Below, one piece after another: positions 1-9,082 of a DNA stretch of 64,000 bases (positions within the stretch are counted from its first letter, which is position 1; each line of letters begins with the position of its first letter). Where the stretch lies: NCBI GenBank assembly GCA_050633645.1, contig JBOEGX010000002.1, forward strand, positions 248,001 through 312,000, read 5' to 3'. Under the pieces are notes generated by a model. The model worked only from the letters and a program-made list of their open reading frames with translations, did no database searches and had not been told where the DNA came from. The DNA is from UBA1672 sp050633645 (GTDB lineage: Bacteria > Pseudomonadota > Alphaproteobacteria > Micavibrionales > Micavibrionaceae). A program made the translations under genes and the position numbers.

Positions 1-1202
1 ATCATCGCAACTCTGAACTGCTCTTGCGCTAAAACCCCATCTTTAAGGTCATCATCAGTTAACGGCTTAAAATTCACAAATCTCTCGGCAAGCTCAGATG
101 CCTTGTCACCCATATTCGCAACATAATCCCCCATAGGTTTAAGGAAATTCTGCTCAACAAACAAAGTAGCGGCCATAACCTCAGGATCATCAAGCTTCAA
201 CGCCCCCGTATCTTGAGCTGGCGTTGTCTGGGTTGGTGTACCTTGAGCTGGTGCGGTCTGAGCTGGTGCAGTCTGAGTTGGTGCCAATAAAACACCATTA
301 GAAACAGCGGCAACCGACTCTACAACTTGATTGCGATTATCTATCAATGCGAATAAAAGCTTAGGATCATCTTTCATTGCTTGTGGTAATTTATCACCAT
401 AGCCACCAGCATTCATCTTTGTATTAAAAGCAAAATTCTCAGTCCCAGCAATAAGCGGATTATCATAATCCTTCCTTAATTGAATAAACTTAGGATTATT
501 TGCAAGCTCATCAAGCGCGGCCTTCAACTCATCCGCATGCTTCGAAGGATCATCAGATAACCCTGCCAGATCTTTTAACGATAAGATCGCCTGATCATAA
601 CAGGTTTGAAAAGACGCAACATCCTGTGAATTCGCACTTAATCCAAGCCCAGGGAAAACGTCACTACAGATAAAATTCATCGCGGCCTGTGTCTGTGCAT
701 CAGGTGTAAATACGGGCTGAGTTGGCTCTGCTGGCGCTGATGTTTGTGTCGATTGAGGGGGCGCTCCCTCTGCATTTTGAGGCTGCGTACTTACCTGAGC
801 GGCGGCAGGCGCAGAAGCGCCAGCAGTCGAAGGCGCACTCACAATGTCTATATTTCTTGGAAGAGCGTTAAGGGCTTGTTTAAAACTTGAATATGCCTCA
901 GACCACTCCCGCGAACCAATAACTGGCGCATTACCACCACCCACAGTCAAAATCATTTGTTCAATAACTTTATCCTGATTATATTGAGCATCGTTAGAGC
1001 CAACCAATGACGCAAATGAGAAACCGCGTTCAGGAACAGCATCAAGTGCACCAGTCAAAGCGCCGCGAATTTGGTTGCCGAAATTACCATCAATAACATC
1101 GGGCTTAGCAAGCCCTAAACCATCGGCCAACATCTCCATTTGCGCGTACGCAATTTTCTCTTCCGAAGTTACTGTAATATCTGTAGCTGGACTATCCGCC
1201 AT
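1..1202 (-). CDS. Unknown protein, C-terminus cut by window edge; Pro/Ala/Gln/Thr-rich linkers
   Basis: An uninterrupted reading frame runs from an ATG at 1202 (peptide start MADSPATDITVTSEEKIAYA) to the window edge, giving about 400 residues with no stop. A G-rich ribosome-binding site (AAGGGTG) precedes the ATG. No signal peptide or membrane segment is visible. The protein alternates ordered, mildly acidic stretches with two low-complexity linkers: one around residues 135-165 (rich in A, P, Q, S) and one around 300-325 built from tandem APAQT-like pentapeptides. I do not recognise the family. The gene upstream on the same strand ends in its own terminator (1384-1407), so this one probably has a separate promoter in 1203-1380. 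The start is well supported; function is unknown. Confidence 0.75.
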   Translation of the reverse strand, partial: MADSPATDITVTSEEKIAYAQMEMLADGLGLAKPDVIDGNFGNQIRGALTGALDAVPERGFSFASLVGSNDAQYNQDKVIEQMILTVGGGNAPVIGSREWSEAYSSFKQALNALPRNIDIVSAPSTAGASAPAAAQVSTQPQNAEGAPPQSTQTSAPAEPTQPVFTPDAQTQAAMNFICSDVFPGLGLSANSQDVASFQTCYDQAILSLKDLAGLSDDPSKHADELKAALDELANNPKFIQLRKDYDNPLIAGTENFAFNTKMNAGGYGDKLPQAMKDDPKLLFALIDNRNQVVESVAAVSNGVLLAPTQTAPAQTAPAQGTPTQTTPAQDTGALKLDDPEVMAATLFVEQNFLKPMGDYVANMGDKASELAERFVNFKPLTDDDLKDGVLAQEQFRVAM

Positions 1203-1383
1203 TCTATTAACACCCTTTATATCAACGACGCTTATCTTGCGTCAAAATCACCACTTCTGCCTTTTTATAGATACTTGTTTTTTACTTTATATACATCTAC
1301 GGCATTTATACGAAGTTAAGCCTATTTTTGCATAAAAAAAAATATTTTTCAAATTTAATTTCGCTTTTGGTTAAAAACATCAA

Positions 1384-1407
1384 AAAAGGCCGGAAAAACG
1401 ACCTTTT
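1384..1407 (-). terminator. Intrinsic terminator downstream of the 205-residue exported protein gene
   Basis: On the minus strand AAAAGGTCG pairs with CGGCCTTTT (one G-U pair) around a 6-nt loop and runs into a T tract. It follows the stop codon of the gene at 1436-2053 and separates it from the next minus-strand gene. Confidence 0.7.
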
Positions 1408-1435
1408 CAAACATATTAAATAAAACAAAAAAACT

Positions 1436-2053
1436 CTATTTCTGATTCTTTTTCAAAATAGTTGGATAACTCACAAGTGTCGTTTGGAGCATATGGTTCA
1501 TGCTTTGCTCCGTTTCATCCATTTTACTCATCATAAATTCACAAGCTTCAGGCGATGAAACTGGCGTTGTTTCAAACCGCGAAGAATTCACACGGCGCGT
1601 CTCATCCGCCAAACCAAACAAAGTTTTGACCTCATCTTGCGACATATAATTTTGCGCCAATGCCATGTTATTTAAATTCGAATTGGCCTCTTCCAACGTA
1701 CCACCAACACTTTTTTCCCACGCTGCAAATTTCGCATCCAATTCACTCGCCATATCCTTATTATTCTCAGAGCACGCCGTAACCGCATTGCCAACATCCT
1801 CACGCACCGCCTTAACCATGCTGTAAATCAAGTAGTTAGAGTACATAACACCGAAATGCTGAACTTCATCAATCTCAAGCTTACTCATTGTATTTTTAAC
1901 TTGTGAGTGAAGCGCCCTTGTTTGCGCCTTTGCCAAATCTTCTTGTGACGCCTTCTCTGCGGGCTTTTCGGCCGCCGCTTGAGCGTAAACCACCTGTGAA
2001 AAAGAAGAAAAAGAGCAAAAAACCATAGCAACTACCAATAAACGTAACATCAT
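1436..2053 (-). CDS. Exported protein of unknown function
   Basis: A 205-residue protein with a clear Sec signal peptide: MMLRLLVVAMVFCSFSSFSQ, then a hydrophobic core and a likely cleavage after VVYA-QA. The mature part is mostly helical and polar, with an early Ala/Glu/Lys-rich stretch (AAAEKPAEKASQEDLAKAQ), and has two cysteines (CSEN and PEACEF) that could form a disulfide. It is probably periplasmic. No known domain is recognised. Two consecutive ATG codons occur at the start with an AAGG-type ribosome-binding site upstream. It is monocistronic: the divergent aminotransferase lies upstream and a terminator follows. Confidence 0.8.
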   Translation of the reverse strand: MMLRLLVVAMVFCSFSSFSQVVYAQAAAEKPAEKASQEDLAKAQTRALHSQVKNTMSKLEIDEVQHFGVMYSNYLIYSMVKAVREDVGNAVTACSENNKDMASELDAKFAAWEKSVGGTLEEANSNLNNMALAQNYMSQDEVKTLFGLADETRRVNSSRFETTPVSSPEACEFMMSKMDETEQSMNHMLQTTLVSYPTILKKNQK

Positions 2054-2244
2054 TTTTAAACCTTATAACTGCATTACTTTGAAATAGAGTGACATACTAA
2101 CGCCATTCAAACCATATAGCAAAAAAAATCCATATTGTTTAAACTATAACCATACGCTCACCTAAAATTTATTAACATTACCCTTGATTCACGCTAGGTT
2201 TTCATGCCTTCTAATATCTTAAAATCTCAAGAAATTAAAACCAT

Positions 2245-3399
2245 ATGAGCACATTAAAAACCTCCAACAGATCAAACATAAACGTCTTCAAGGCGCTCGA
2301 CATTTTACGCCAAGTCAATGAACGCGAATCACAAGGAGCGGACATTCGCCGCATGGGCGCAGGCCAGCCATGTTTTGGCGCCCCACAAGCCGCGCTTGAT
2401 TATGCCATTGAGACCATACAAAAAGATCCGCGCCAAGGTTATACCGAGGCAATCGGTATGCCATCTTTGCGAGAGCGCATAACCGAATACTATAAAAATT
2501 ATTATGGCGTAGAAATCTCTCCCGCAAATATAGTGATAACCGCTGGCTCATCAAGCGCGTTTATCCTTGATTTTATTGCCGCATTCGATAATGGCGACAA
2601 AGTAGCCACAATAACGCCAACCTACCCTGCCTACCGTAACATATTAAAATCACTAAATTTACAAAACATTGAAATAGAATCCCGCGCGGAAGATAACTAC
2701 CAACCTACACTGGATTTACTACAAAATTGCGGACAGAATTTCGATGGATTAATCATAAACTCCCCCTCCAATCCGGGCGGAACAATGATTAATGAAACCG
2801 AGCTTGAAAAAATCTGTAATTGGTGTGACGAAAAAGGCATCCGCCTGATATCAGACGAGGCGTACCACGGAATCACATATGAGAAAAAAGCCGTAACAGC
2901 GCGCAAATTCTCTAAAACAGCAATAATACTAAATACATTTTCAAAATATTTTGCTATGACAGGGTGGCGTTTAGGCTGGACAGTCCTGCCCGATGATTTG
3001 GTTGATCCCGTTAAAAAGCTATCTGAAAACCTGTTTGTATCCGCCCCAACAATCGCACAACACGTGGCCTATAAGATATTCGATCACCTTGATGTTCTGG
3101 ACGGATATGTTGCAAGATACCGCATTAACCGCGATATATTGATGAAAGAACTCCCCAAAATTGGCATTACTGATTTCACCAATGGGGCGGGCGCGTTTTA
3201 TATATATGCCGACATCCATAACCTCAGCAATAATAGTGAAAATTTCTGCACCACCATGTTGGACGAGGCCCTTGTCTCCACCACTCCCGGCCTTGATTTT
3301 GACCTAACACGCGGCCACAAATCCATCCGCATTTGCTACGCCGATAGCGAAGAAAACATCATCGAAGCTTGCAAACGTCTAAAAAACTGGCAATCATAA
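2245..3399 (+). CDS. PLP-dependent class I/II aminotransferase
   Basis: A 384-residue fold-type I aminotransferase of the aspartate/aromatic aminotransferase group, which moves an amino group between an amino acid and a 2-oxo acid using pyridoxal phosphate. Visible motifs: the N-terminal substrate loop GAGQPCFGAP, the cofactor phosphate loop near ITAGSSSAF, the active-site NSPSNPGG, the cofactor-contacting SDEAYHGI, and the Schiff-base lysine in NTFSKYFAMTGWRLGW. Length is normal. The exact substrate cannot be read from sequence. The ATG lies after an A-rich leader with only a weak ribosome-binding site. It is followed 28 nt later by the pilin-like gene, probably co-transcribed but functionally unrelated. 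A second, different aminotransferase lies at 39137-40363. Confidence 0.92.
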   Translation: MSTLKTSNRSNINVFKALDILRQVNERESQGADIRRMGAGQPCFGAPQAALDYAIETIQKDPRQGYTEAIGMPSLRERITEYYKNYYGVEISPANIVITAGSSSAFILDFIAAFDNGDKVATITPTYPAYRNILKSLNLQNIEIESRAEDNYQPTLDLLQNCGQNFDGLIINSPSNPGGTMINETELEKICNWCDEKGIRLISDEAYHGITYEKKAVTARKFSKTAIILNTFSKYFAMTGWRLGWTVLPDDLVDPVKKLSENLFVSAPTIAQHVAYKIFDHLDVLDGYVARYRINRDILMKELPKIGITDFTNGAGAFYIYADIHNLSNNSENFCTTMLDEALVSTTPGLDFDLTRGHKSIRICYADSEENIIEACKRLKNWQS

Positions 3400-3427
3400 T
3401 CAAAATGATCGCAAGGAACGTAAAGTT

Positions 3428-4138
3428 ATGATTATCAAGAATGAACAAGGAAATGCCCTTTTTTTTATTCTACTCGCCGTAGCTTTACTCGGATTTTTAA
3501 CCGCGCTCATGAGCCGTGGAACATCATCCACCAATCAAACTGGCGATATTGAACGCGCACGTATTACCGCCTCCAGCCTCCTTCAATATACAAAATCAAT
3601 CGAAACCACCGTTCAAAATATGGTTCTCGGTGGGATAAGCGAAAACGACCTCGACTTCATAGCCATAGGCGGCGCATATGACAACCCAAACTGCACAGAA
3701 ACCACCTGTGAGGTGTTTAATGTTGATGGCGGCGGCATCCCCTATCGCCCTGCATCAAGAGTGCTAAATGATAAAAACTTCGCCAATAACTGGATCATAT
3801 CCACAGGAAACCGTATCGGCGGAATGGGTTGTGACACCGCGTCTCACGCCTGTCGAGACCTCATCATCCTACTCTCTGGCATTTCTGATGCCATGTGCCT
3901 GCAAATCAATAAGATCATGGATATTGAAAATCCGTCAAACAACCCGCCACAACAACAATATGTTGAAGAAGGAACGATATTCACTGGCTCATTTTCGGTC
4001 AATACAAACAACCGCATTCTGGGCGGGTCAAACACAACAAACGAATCCCCACAAATCGCCTATAAATCCGCTGGCTGCGTCACTAAATTCGACGGCACTT
4101 CGACAAATTACTTCTTCCAAGTCTTAGCCGCACGATAA
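3428..4138 (+). CDS. Type IV pilin-like / pseudopilin-like membrane-anchored protein
   Basis: A 236-residue protein whose N-terminus, MIIKNEQGNALFFILLAVAL, resembles a short pilin leader followed by one hydrophobic helix (residues about 9-26) and then a polar helix (SSTNQTGDIERARITASSLL). The rest has four or more cysteines (NCTETTCEVF, MGCDTASHACRD) suggesting an oxidised extracytoplasmic domain. This architecture suggests a pseudopilin or TadE-like surface protein, but the leader lacks the classic G-F-x-x-x-E signature, so processing by a prepilin peptidase is uncertain. A good AAGGA ribosome-binding site precedes the ATG. No other pilus genes are nearby. Confidence 0.8.
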   Translation: MIIKNEQGNALFFILLAVALLGFLTALMSRGTSSTNQTGDIERARITASSLLQYTKSIETTVQNMVLGGISENDLDFIAIGGAYDNPNCTETTCEVFNVDGGGIPYRPASRVLNDKNFANNWIISTGNRIGGMGCDTASHACRDLIILLSGISDAMCLQINKIMDIENPSNNPPQQQYVEEGTIFTGSFSVNTNNRILGGSNTTNESPQIAYKSAGCVTKFDGTSTNYFFQVLAAR

Positions 4139-4207
4139 AATAGAGCAATTTGGTAACAAATCGCAAGCCAGAAACAATTTCACAGGAATAAACAAATAAC
4201 TATACAA

Positions 4208-4235
4208 AAAAGCGAGGCATCTAAACCCCGCTTTT
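4208..4235 (-). terminator. Terminator between convergent pilin-like gene and rne
   Basis: AAAAGCGAGG and CCCCGCTTTT flank an 8-nt loop. On the minus strand the stem closes fully with one G-U pair and is followed by TTTTTT, so it best serves rne; on the plus strand there is an A-C mismatch. Confidence 0.75.
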
Positions 4236-4261
4236 CATAAAAATCAAACCATTAAAACGCT

Positions 4262-6892
4262 TTATAGGCGATTCCACCATCCTTTTTTCTTTTCCTTGGG
4301 CGCCTGATTAACAACCTCATAATCCTTATTGACTGGCTCTGGTTGCTTCACAACTTTCTCTTCCTTTTTAGAAGCTGCTTTAGAAACTGCTTTTTTAGGC
4401 TTCTCCTCTGCCACATCCGCCTTTGGTAACGAATCCACTGCCTCTTTATCGTCTTTCTTTTTCGAAACAGCCTTTTTCCGAGCAGGCTTCTTCTCTTCTT
4501 TTTTATCATCGGAATCATTTGCTGCCGAAGGCTTCGCATCATTCACAACTGGTACATCAGAAGTCGTATCTTCCTTCTTCTTACGTCCGCGACCACCACG
4601 TTTTGGCTTTTCATCCGAAACATCCTTGGCTGGTTTTTCTGCGACATTGCCATTTACATCGTTGACCTCATCAGAGATCTGAACATTTCCGTTTTGATCT
4701 CCATTTTCATCGGAACGATTATTATTGTTACGACGGCGACCACCACGACGACCACGACGACGCTTATTATTACCATCATCGTTTTCATCGTCTGATCCAG
4801 GCGGTGATGAAGGAGAAGATGACGCAGCAACGGCGCCCTTCTGTTTATCTCCACTATCCACATCAGAGTTATCTTCCACAGGCTTCGCAACCTCTAAACG
4901 GTACTCAGATGCGGGGATTTTATCATCAACGCGCAAAAGGACTTGGAAATTATAACGTTCCTCAATCTCCGCCATTTTCTTACGCTTATAATTAAGGATA
5001 TAAAGCGCAACCTCGCTCGACACCTCAACAATAATTTGCGCGGCGCGGGCACGGATGCCTTCTTCCTCAATCGCACGAAGCACAAGAAGCGACATCGCAT
5101 CCGCCGTACGCACTAAACCAAGGCCATTACATTTACTACATTTCTCGTATTGTGCCTCGGTCAAACTCGGGCTTAAACGTTGACGCGATAATTCCATCAA
5201 ACCAAATGAAGATATACGGCCAACCTGAATACGCGCACGATCTTGCGATAACGCATCTTTCATACGGCGTTCAACCTTACCGTTATTACGGCGATCTTCC
5301 ATATCAATAAAGTCAATCACGACCAAACCACCGAGATCACGCAATTTCAACTGACGCGCAACCTCTTCCGCGGCTTCAAGATTGGTCTTAACCGCCGTTT
5401 CCTCAATATGCCGACCTTTTGTCGCCTTACCAGAATTCACATCAATAGAGACAAGCGCCTCTGTTGGATTAATAACCAGATAACCACCAGATTTCAAACG
5501 AACTTCTGTCAAACCAATTTCATCAATTTGGCTTTCAATTTGATAGCGATTAAATAACGGAAGCTGCTGCCCTTCATATTGAACAACCTTCTTCACATGC
5601 GAAGGAATCATCATTTTCATGAAATCTTTCGCATTTTCAAAGCCCTCTTGCCCAGCAACAAGAATTTCTTCCACTTCACGCGTATAAAGATCGCGAACAG
5701 AGCGTTTAATCAGATCTGCTTCTTCATACACCATCGCTGGCGCGCTGGATTCCAATGTCAAATTACGGATATTATCCCAAAGACGCATCAAATAATCCAA
5801 ATCGCGCTTAATTTCAACCTTCGTGCGCGACACACCTGCCGTACGTACAATCACAGACATACCTTTCGGTACTTCCAAATCTTTCACAATCTCACGCATG
5901 CGCGCGCGATCTTTATGATTGGCAATCTTACGGCTCACACCACCCGCACGCGGGCTATTGGGCATAAGAACACAATAACGACCAGGCAAGGATAAATAAG
6001 ACCCAACTGCCGCGCCCTTATTCCCACGCTCTTCTTTATTAACCTGAACAAGCATAATCTGCCCGCGCTTAATAACTTCCTGAATTTTATACTTACGACG
6101 AAGATTAAAGCGAAAACGCTGCTCTTCATCAATTTCCTCACCGCCAACAACCTCAACGCTACTGTTACGGTTTTGCATACGACCGCGACCACGTCCATTG
6201 TTACGGCCACCGCGTCCACGATAATTATTGCGACCACGACCTCGCTTTTGGCGATCATCGCTATCTTTTTCGTCGCCACCACCTTCCGATGCTTCACCAT
6301 CAAAATCTGCGCTCACATCATCATCGACTGCATCTTCTGCATCTTCTGCATCATCAGATTTTTTAGAATTTTCATCCGCGACAACATTACCTTCTTTTGA
6401 ATTAGATTTCGATTTTGCCTTAGATTTTACAGGCTTTTTCTTTTTCGGCTTATCGTCAGTTTCCGCCTCAGAATCAACATCACCTTCATCCAATACACCA
6501 ATTTCACCACCAACTTCTTCGGGTTCAATAACATCGTCAACATCATCTTCGACTGCATCTTCTGCATCATCGATACCATCCTCTTCCTCATCATGTTCCT
6601 GAAGCAATGCCTCTTGCTCCGCCATCAAAGCTTCACGATCAGCAACTGGAATACGAAAGTAATCAGGGTGTATTTCAGAAAACGGTAAAAAGCCATGGCG
6701 ATTACCGCCAAAATTCACAAAAGCCGCCTGAAGCGAAGGCTCCACCCGCGTGACTTTCGCCAAAAATATGCTGCCTTTAAGGGGTTTTCGTGTCTGGCTC
6801 TCATAATCATATTCGATTAATTTATTACCATCAGTGATCGCAACCCGTGTTTCTTCCTTATGAGTTGCATCAATCAACATTCTTTTAGTCAT
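4262..6892 (-). CDS. rne: Ribonuclease E/G
   Basis: The endoribonuclease that initiates mRNA decay and processes rRNA and tRNA precursors, and scaffolds the degradosome. The start is placed at the ATG giving MTKRMLIDATHKEETRVA, which has a GGAG ribosome-binding site 6 nt upstream; an 18-residue upstream extension is rejected. That gives 876 residues. The S1 domain (from GSIFLAKVTRVEPSLQAAFV) is interrupted by a long acidic/basic insertion (about residues 80-240: Asp/Glu runs, then KKKKPVKSKAKSKS, then RGRGGRNNGRG). The catalytic DNase I-like region carries LVSIDVNSGKATKG and LGGLVVIDFIDMED, the two metal-binding aspartate sites, and the Zn-link is YEKCSKCNGLG. The C-terminal third is a disordered Arg/Lys- and Asp/Glu-rich tail ending KKKGWWNRL, a probable degradosome scaffold. 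Confidence 0.96.
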   Translation of the reverse strand: MTKRMLIDATHKEETRVAITDGNKLIEYDYESQTRKPLKGSIFLAKVTRVEPSLQAAFVNFGGNRHGFLPFSEIHPDYFRIPVADREALMAEQEALLQEHDEEEDGIDDAEDAVEDDVDDVIEPEEVGGEIGVLDEGDVDSEAETDDKPKKKKPVKSKAKSKSNSKEGNVVADENSKKSDDAEDAEDAVDDDVSADFDGEASEGGGDEKDSDDRQKRGRGRNNYRGRGGRNNGRGRGRMQNRNSSVEVVGGEEIDEEQRFRFNLRRKYKIQEVIKRGQIMLVQVNKEERGNKGAAVGSYLSLPGRYCVLMPNSPRAGGVSRKIANHKDRARMREIVKDLEVPKGMSVIVRTAGVSRTKVEIKRDLDYLMRLWDNIRNLTLESSAPAMVYEEADLIKRSVRDLYTREVEEILVAGQEGFENAKDFMKMMIPSHVKKVVQYEGQQLPLFNRYQIESQIDEIGLTEVRLKSGGYLVINPTEALVSIDVNSGKATKGRHIEETAVKTNLEAAEEVARQLKLRDLGGLVVIDFIDMEDRRNNGKVERRMKDALSQDRARIQVGRISSFGLMELSRQRLSPSLTEAQYEKCSKCNGLGLVRTADAMSLLVLRAIEEEGIRARAAQIIVEVSSEVALYILNYKRKKMAEIEERYNFQVLLRVDDKIPASEYRLEVAKPVEDNSDVDSGDKQKGAVAASSSPSSPPGSDDENDDGNNKRRRGRRGGRRRNNNNRSDENGDQNGNVQISDEVNDVNGNVAEKPAKDVSDEKPKRGGRGRKKKEDTTSDVPVVNDAKPSAANDSDDKKEEKKPARKKAVSKKKDDKEAVDSLPKADVAEEKPKKAVSKAASKKEEKVVKQPEPVNKDYEVVNQAPKEKKKGWWNRL

Positions 6893-7224
6893 TGTTTCTC
6901 CATCCTCGCATAGCACATCAGCCCCGTTACACCTTGTAACGGTCATGCGCTAAAACGCATATTTATCAAAATTTAATGCTTACAGCTCGACGGAACCTGT
7001 GTACTTTACTTAAAACGCAAAGCCGCATGCATATAAAACCATCGACACTTTACACACTTGTAATGAAATGCTCAATCCTAAAAACGAATACAATGAAAAA
7101 AATATAGATACGTAAATATTACTCACTAGTAAAATTGATTTTTATCAATTACGCTCCATACAAAATTAACATACACTATAAATTCTGCGTATTCTCACAT
7201 TTCGATATCCAAAGAAAGACACGA
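6893..7224. promoter_or_regulatory. Divergent intergenic region between rne and the PAS/MCP pair; contains a structured rne leader
   Basis: This 332-nt gap must hold promoters for both directions, but no convincing -35/-10 pair stands out. The part next to rne contains two adjacent perfect stem-loops in the rne transcript: CCGTTAC/GTAACGG with a 5-nt loop (6924-6942) and ATGCG/CGCAT with a 6-nt loop (6945-6960). In Escherichia coli, hairpins in the rne 5' leader mediate autoregulation by RNase E; a similar role here is inference. Confidence 0.5.
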
Positions 7225-7755
7225 ATGACGCAAATTATCACTCCCACAGGCGTCGAACGATTTTTTAACATTGATGAAATTATTGTCAGCAAGACCAACC
7301 CAAAAGGTCACATGACATACATTAATCGTGTTTTCATGGATATCTCTGGCTATAAAGAGCATGAGCTTCTTGACCAACCACACAGCTTAATTCGCCACCC
7401 CGATATGCCGCGCTGCATATTCAAGCTTCTTTGGGACACACTTCAATCGAAAAAAGAAATTTTCGCCTATGTTGTAAACATGTGCAAAAACGGTGACCAT
7501 TACTGGGTCTTGGCACATGTAACCCCATCATATGATGCCGCTGGACATATCACTGGATATCACTCCAACCGACGCGTCCCTAATCGCGAAATCATCGATA
7601 ACACCATCATTCCACTATACAAACTTCTGATCGAAGAAGAAAAACGCCACAGCAACCGCAAAGAAGGCATGAACACCGCCTTCCAATCACTCCTAAACAT
7701 TCTCGAAGAGAAAGGAATGGAATACGATGAGTTCATCTTCTCTTTACAAAATTAG
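7225..7755 (+). CDS. PAS-domain sensor, Aer/CetB-like half of a split aerotaxis receptor
   Basis: A soluble protein of about 176 residues. The start is set at MTQIITPTGVERFF, with AAAGAAAG upstream; a 30-residue N-terminal extension seems non-coding. It is a single Aer-type PAS domain: DEIIVSKTNPKGHMTYINRV, then GYKEHELLDQPHSLIRHPDM, then CKNGDHYWVLAHVTPSYD and GYHSNRRVPN. These match the FAD-binding PAS of Aer, which senses redox state rather than a ligand. A helical tail follows, with no membrane segment and no signalling domain. The reading frame overlaps the next gene, a chemoreceptor, by 29 nt, so the two are translationally coupled and probably form one receptor, as CetB and CetA do in Campylobacter. 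Confidence 0.88.
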   Translation: MTQIITPTGVERFFNIDEIIVSKTNPKGHMTYINRVFMDISGYKEHELLDQPHSLIRHPDMPRCIFKLLWDTLQSKKEIFAYVVNMCKNGDHYWVLAHVTPSYDAAGHITGYHSNRRVPNREIIDNTIIPLYKLLIEEEKRHSNRKEGMNTAFQSLLNILEEKGMEYDEFIFSLQN

Positions 7756-9046
7756 GATCGCGAACGTTACGGCAATCATCGCAATAATTTTATCTATAGC
7801 TTCCATTTTTGGCAGCAACGGAGCAAACGCAATACTTATGCTTTGCATGTTAATTGCCCTTGGCGCAATGGTATCAATTATATTCTTGCAAAGAAAAATA
7901 GAGATCGAGATAGCACGCACAGTTGAAACCTGCAAGGCTCTTGCAGAAGGGGACTTTGACAATCGCCTATCCGCAATCACAGAACAAGGCCAAATAGGAG
8001 AGCTCCAATGGGCTCTAAACGAAATGACTGATTATATGGACGCATTCGTTCGCGAATCTACCGCATCAATGGAATATGTCGGACGCAATCAATATTTCAG
8101 ACAAATCATTGAAAACGGAATGCACGGAGATTTACTTAGCGGCACAAAAATAATGAACCGAGTCACAAAAAGCATAGAAGAAAAAACAAACAGTTTTGCA
8201 AATATTGCCTATGATGTTGATAAATCATTGAAAGATGTTGTTTCAGGAATCAATACAAGCGTCAGCACACTGTCCCAAACAAGCAAATCCATGCAAAACG
8301 TTGTGCAACAAAGCAAAGACAAAGCCATATCATGCGTTCAATCCTCCGATAACGCATCGGAAAACGTACAGTCCATTTCCGCCGCCGCAGAACAAATGTC
8401 AAGTTGTATCGCAGAAATAAGCAAACAAATAACAAGAACATCTGACATTACAAGAGAAGCGGTGCACGAAACCGAAGAATCGAGACACACCATTGAAGAC
8501 CTTGCAACCACAGCTGAAAAAATAGGCGAAGTCATTCAGTTAATTGAGAAAATAGCCGCGCAAACCAATCTTCTTGCCCTCAACGCAACAATAGAGGCCG
8601 CCCGCGCAGGTGATGCAGGAAAAGGCTTTGCTGTTGTCGCATCAGAAGTAAAAACACTCGCCGCACAAACAGCCACAGCCACCGAAGAAATCAGCATACA
8701 AATAGCAGGCATACAAAACGCCACAGAAAAAACAGTAAACTCATTCTCTCGCCTCGGTAAAACCATCGAAGAAGTCAACGAAGCCGCAACAACCGTTGCC
8801 TCCGCAATCGAGGAACAAAATGCCGTTTCAAAAGAGATTGCCGCTTCGGCAAGCAACGCATCAAACGAGACAACATCCACTAAAAACAATGTTCACTCCA
8901 TAGAAAAAAGCATCGGTGACGTTGATAAATCTGCCGAACAAATATCTCACGTCACACATGAGCTATCCGAACTGGCACAACGTGAAATCAACGATCTCTT
9001 ACAAAAGATGGATCTCTTCACACAAGAACTCGAAAAAATGGCCTAA
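7727..9046 (+). CDS. Methyl-accepting chemotaxis protein, CetA/Aer-like signalling half
   Basis: A 439-residue chemoreceptor without a periplasmic sensing domain. Two closely spaced hydrophobic segments (residues about 10-29 and 33-52) form a hairpin membrane anchor, followed by a HAMP-like region (ARTVETCKALAEGDFDNRL), a helical linker, and the coiled-coil signalling domain with the hairpin tip KIAAQTNLLALNATIEAARA and GKGFAVVASEVKTLA. The tip contacts CheA and CheW. With no input domain of its own, it presumably takes its signal from the PAS protein whose gene overlaps it by 29 nt. A GGAATGG ribosome-binding site lies inside the PAS gene. The che genes themselves are not in this window. Confidence 0.93.
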   Translation: MSSSSLYKIRIANVTAIIAIILSIASIFGSNGANAILMLCMLIALGAMVSIIFLQRKIEIEIARTVETCKALAEGDFDNRLSAITEQGQIGELQWALNEMTDYMDAFVRESTASMEYVGRNQYFRQIIENGMHGDLLSGTKIMNRVTKSIEEKTNSFANIAYDVDKSLKDVVSGINTSVSTLSQTSKSMQNVVQQSKDKAISCVQSSDNASENVQSISAAAEQMSSCIAEISKQITRTSDITREAVHETEESRHTIEDLATTAEKIGEVIQLIEKIAAQTNLLALNATIEAARAGDAGKGFAVVASEVKTLAAQTATATEEISIQIAGIQNATEKTVNSFSRLGKTIEEVNEAATTVASAIEEQNAVSKEIAASASNASNETTSTKNNVHSIEKSIGDVDKSAEQISHVTHELSELAQREINDLLQKMDLFTQELEKMA

Positions 9047-9056
9047 ATAAAAATTG

Positions 9057-9082
9057 GCCGGCTCCCTCTTACAGGAACCGGC
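9057..9082 (+). terminator. Probable terminator after the chemoreceptor
   Basis: GCCGGCTCC pairs with GGAACCGGC (one C-A mismatch) over an 8-nt loop and is followed by AAGTTTTG, 10 nt after the stop codon. Confidence 0.6.

Noticed and set aside
5579..6602. Several plus-strand frames of 75-138 codons inside rne
   Set aside because: They are antisense to conserved rne codons or to its acidic/Arg-rich low-complexity region, which creates Ser- or Arg-rich shadow frames.
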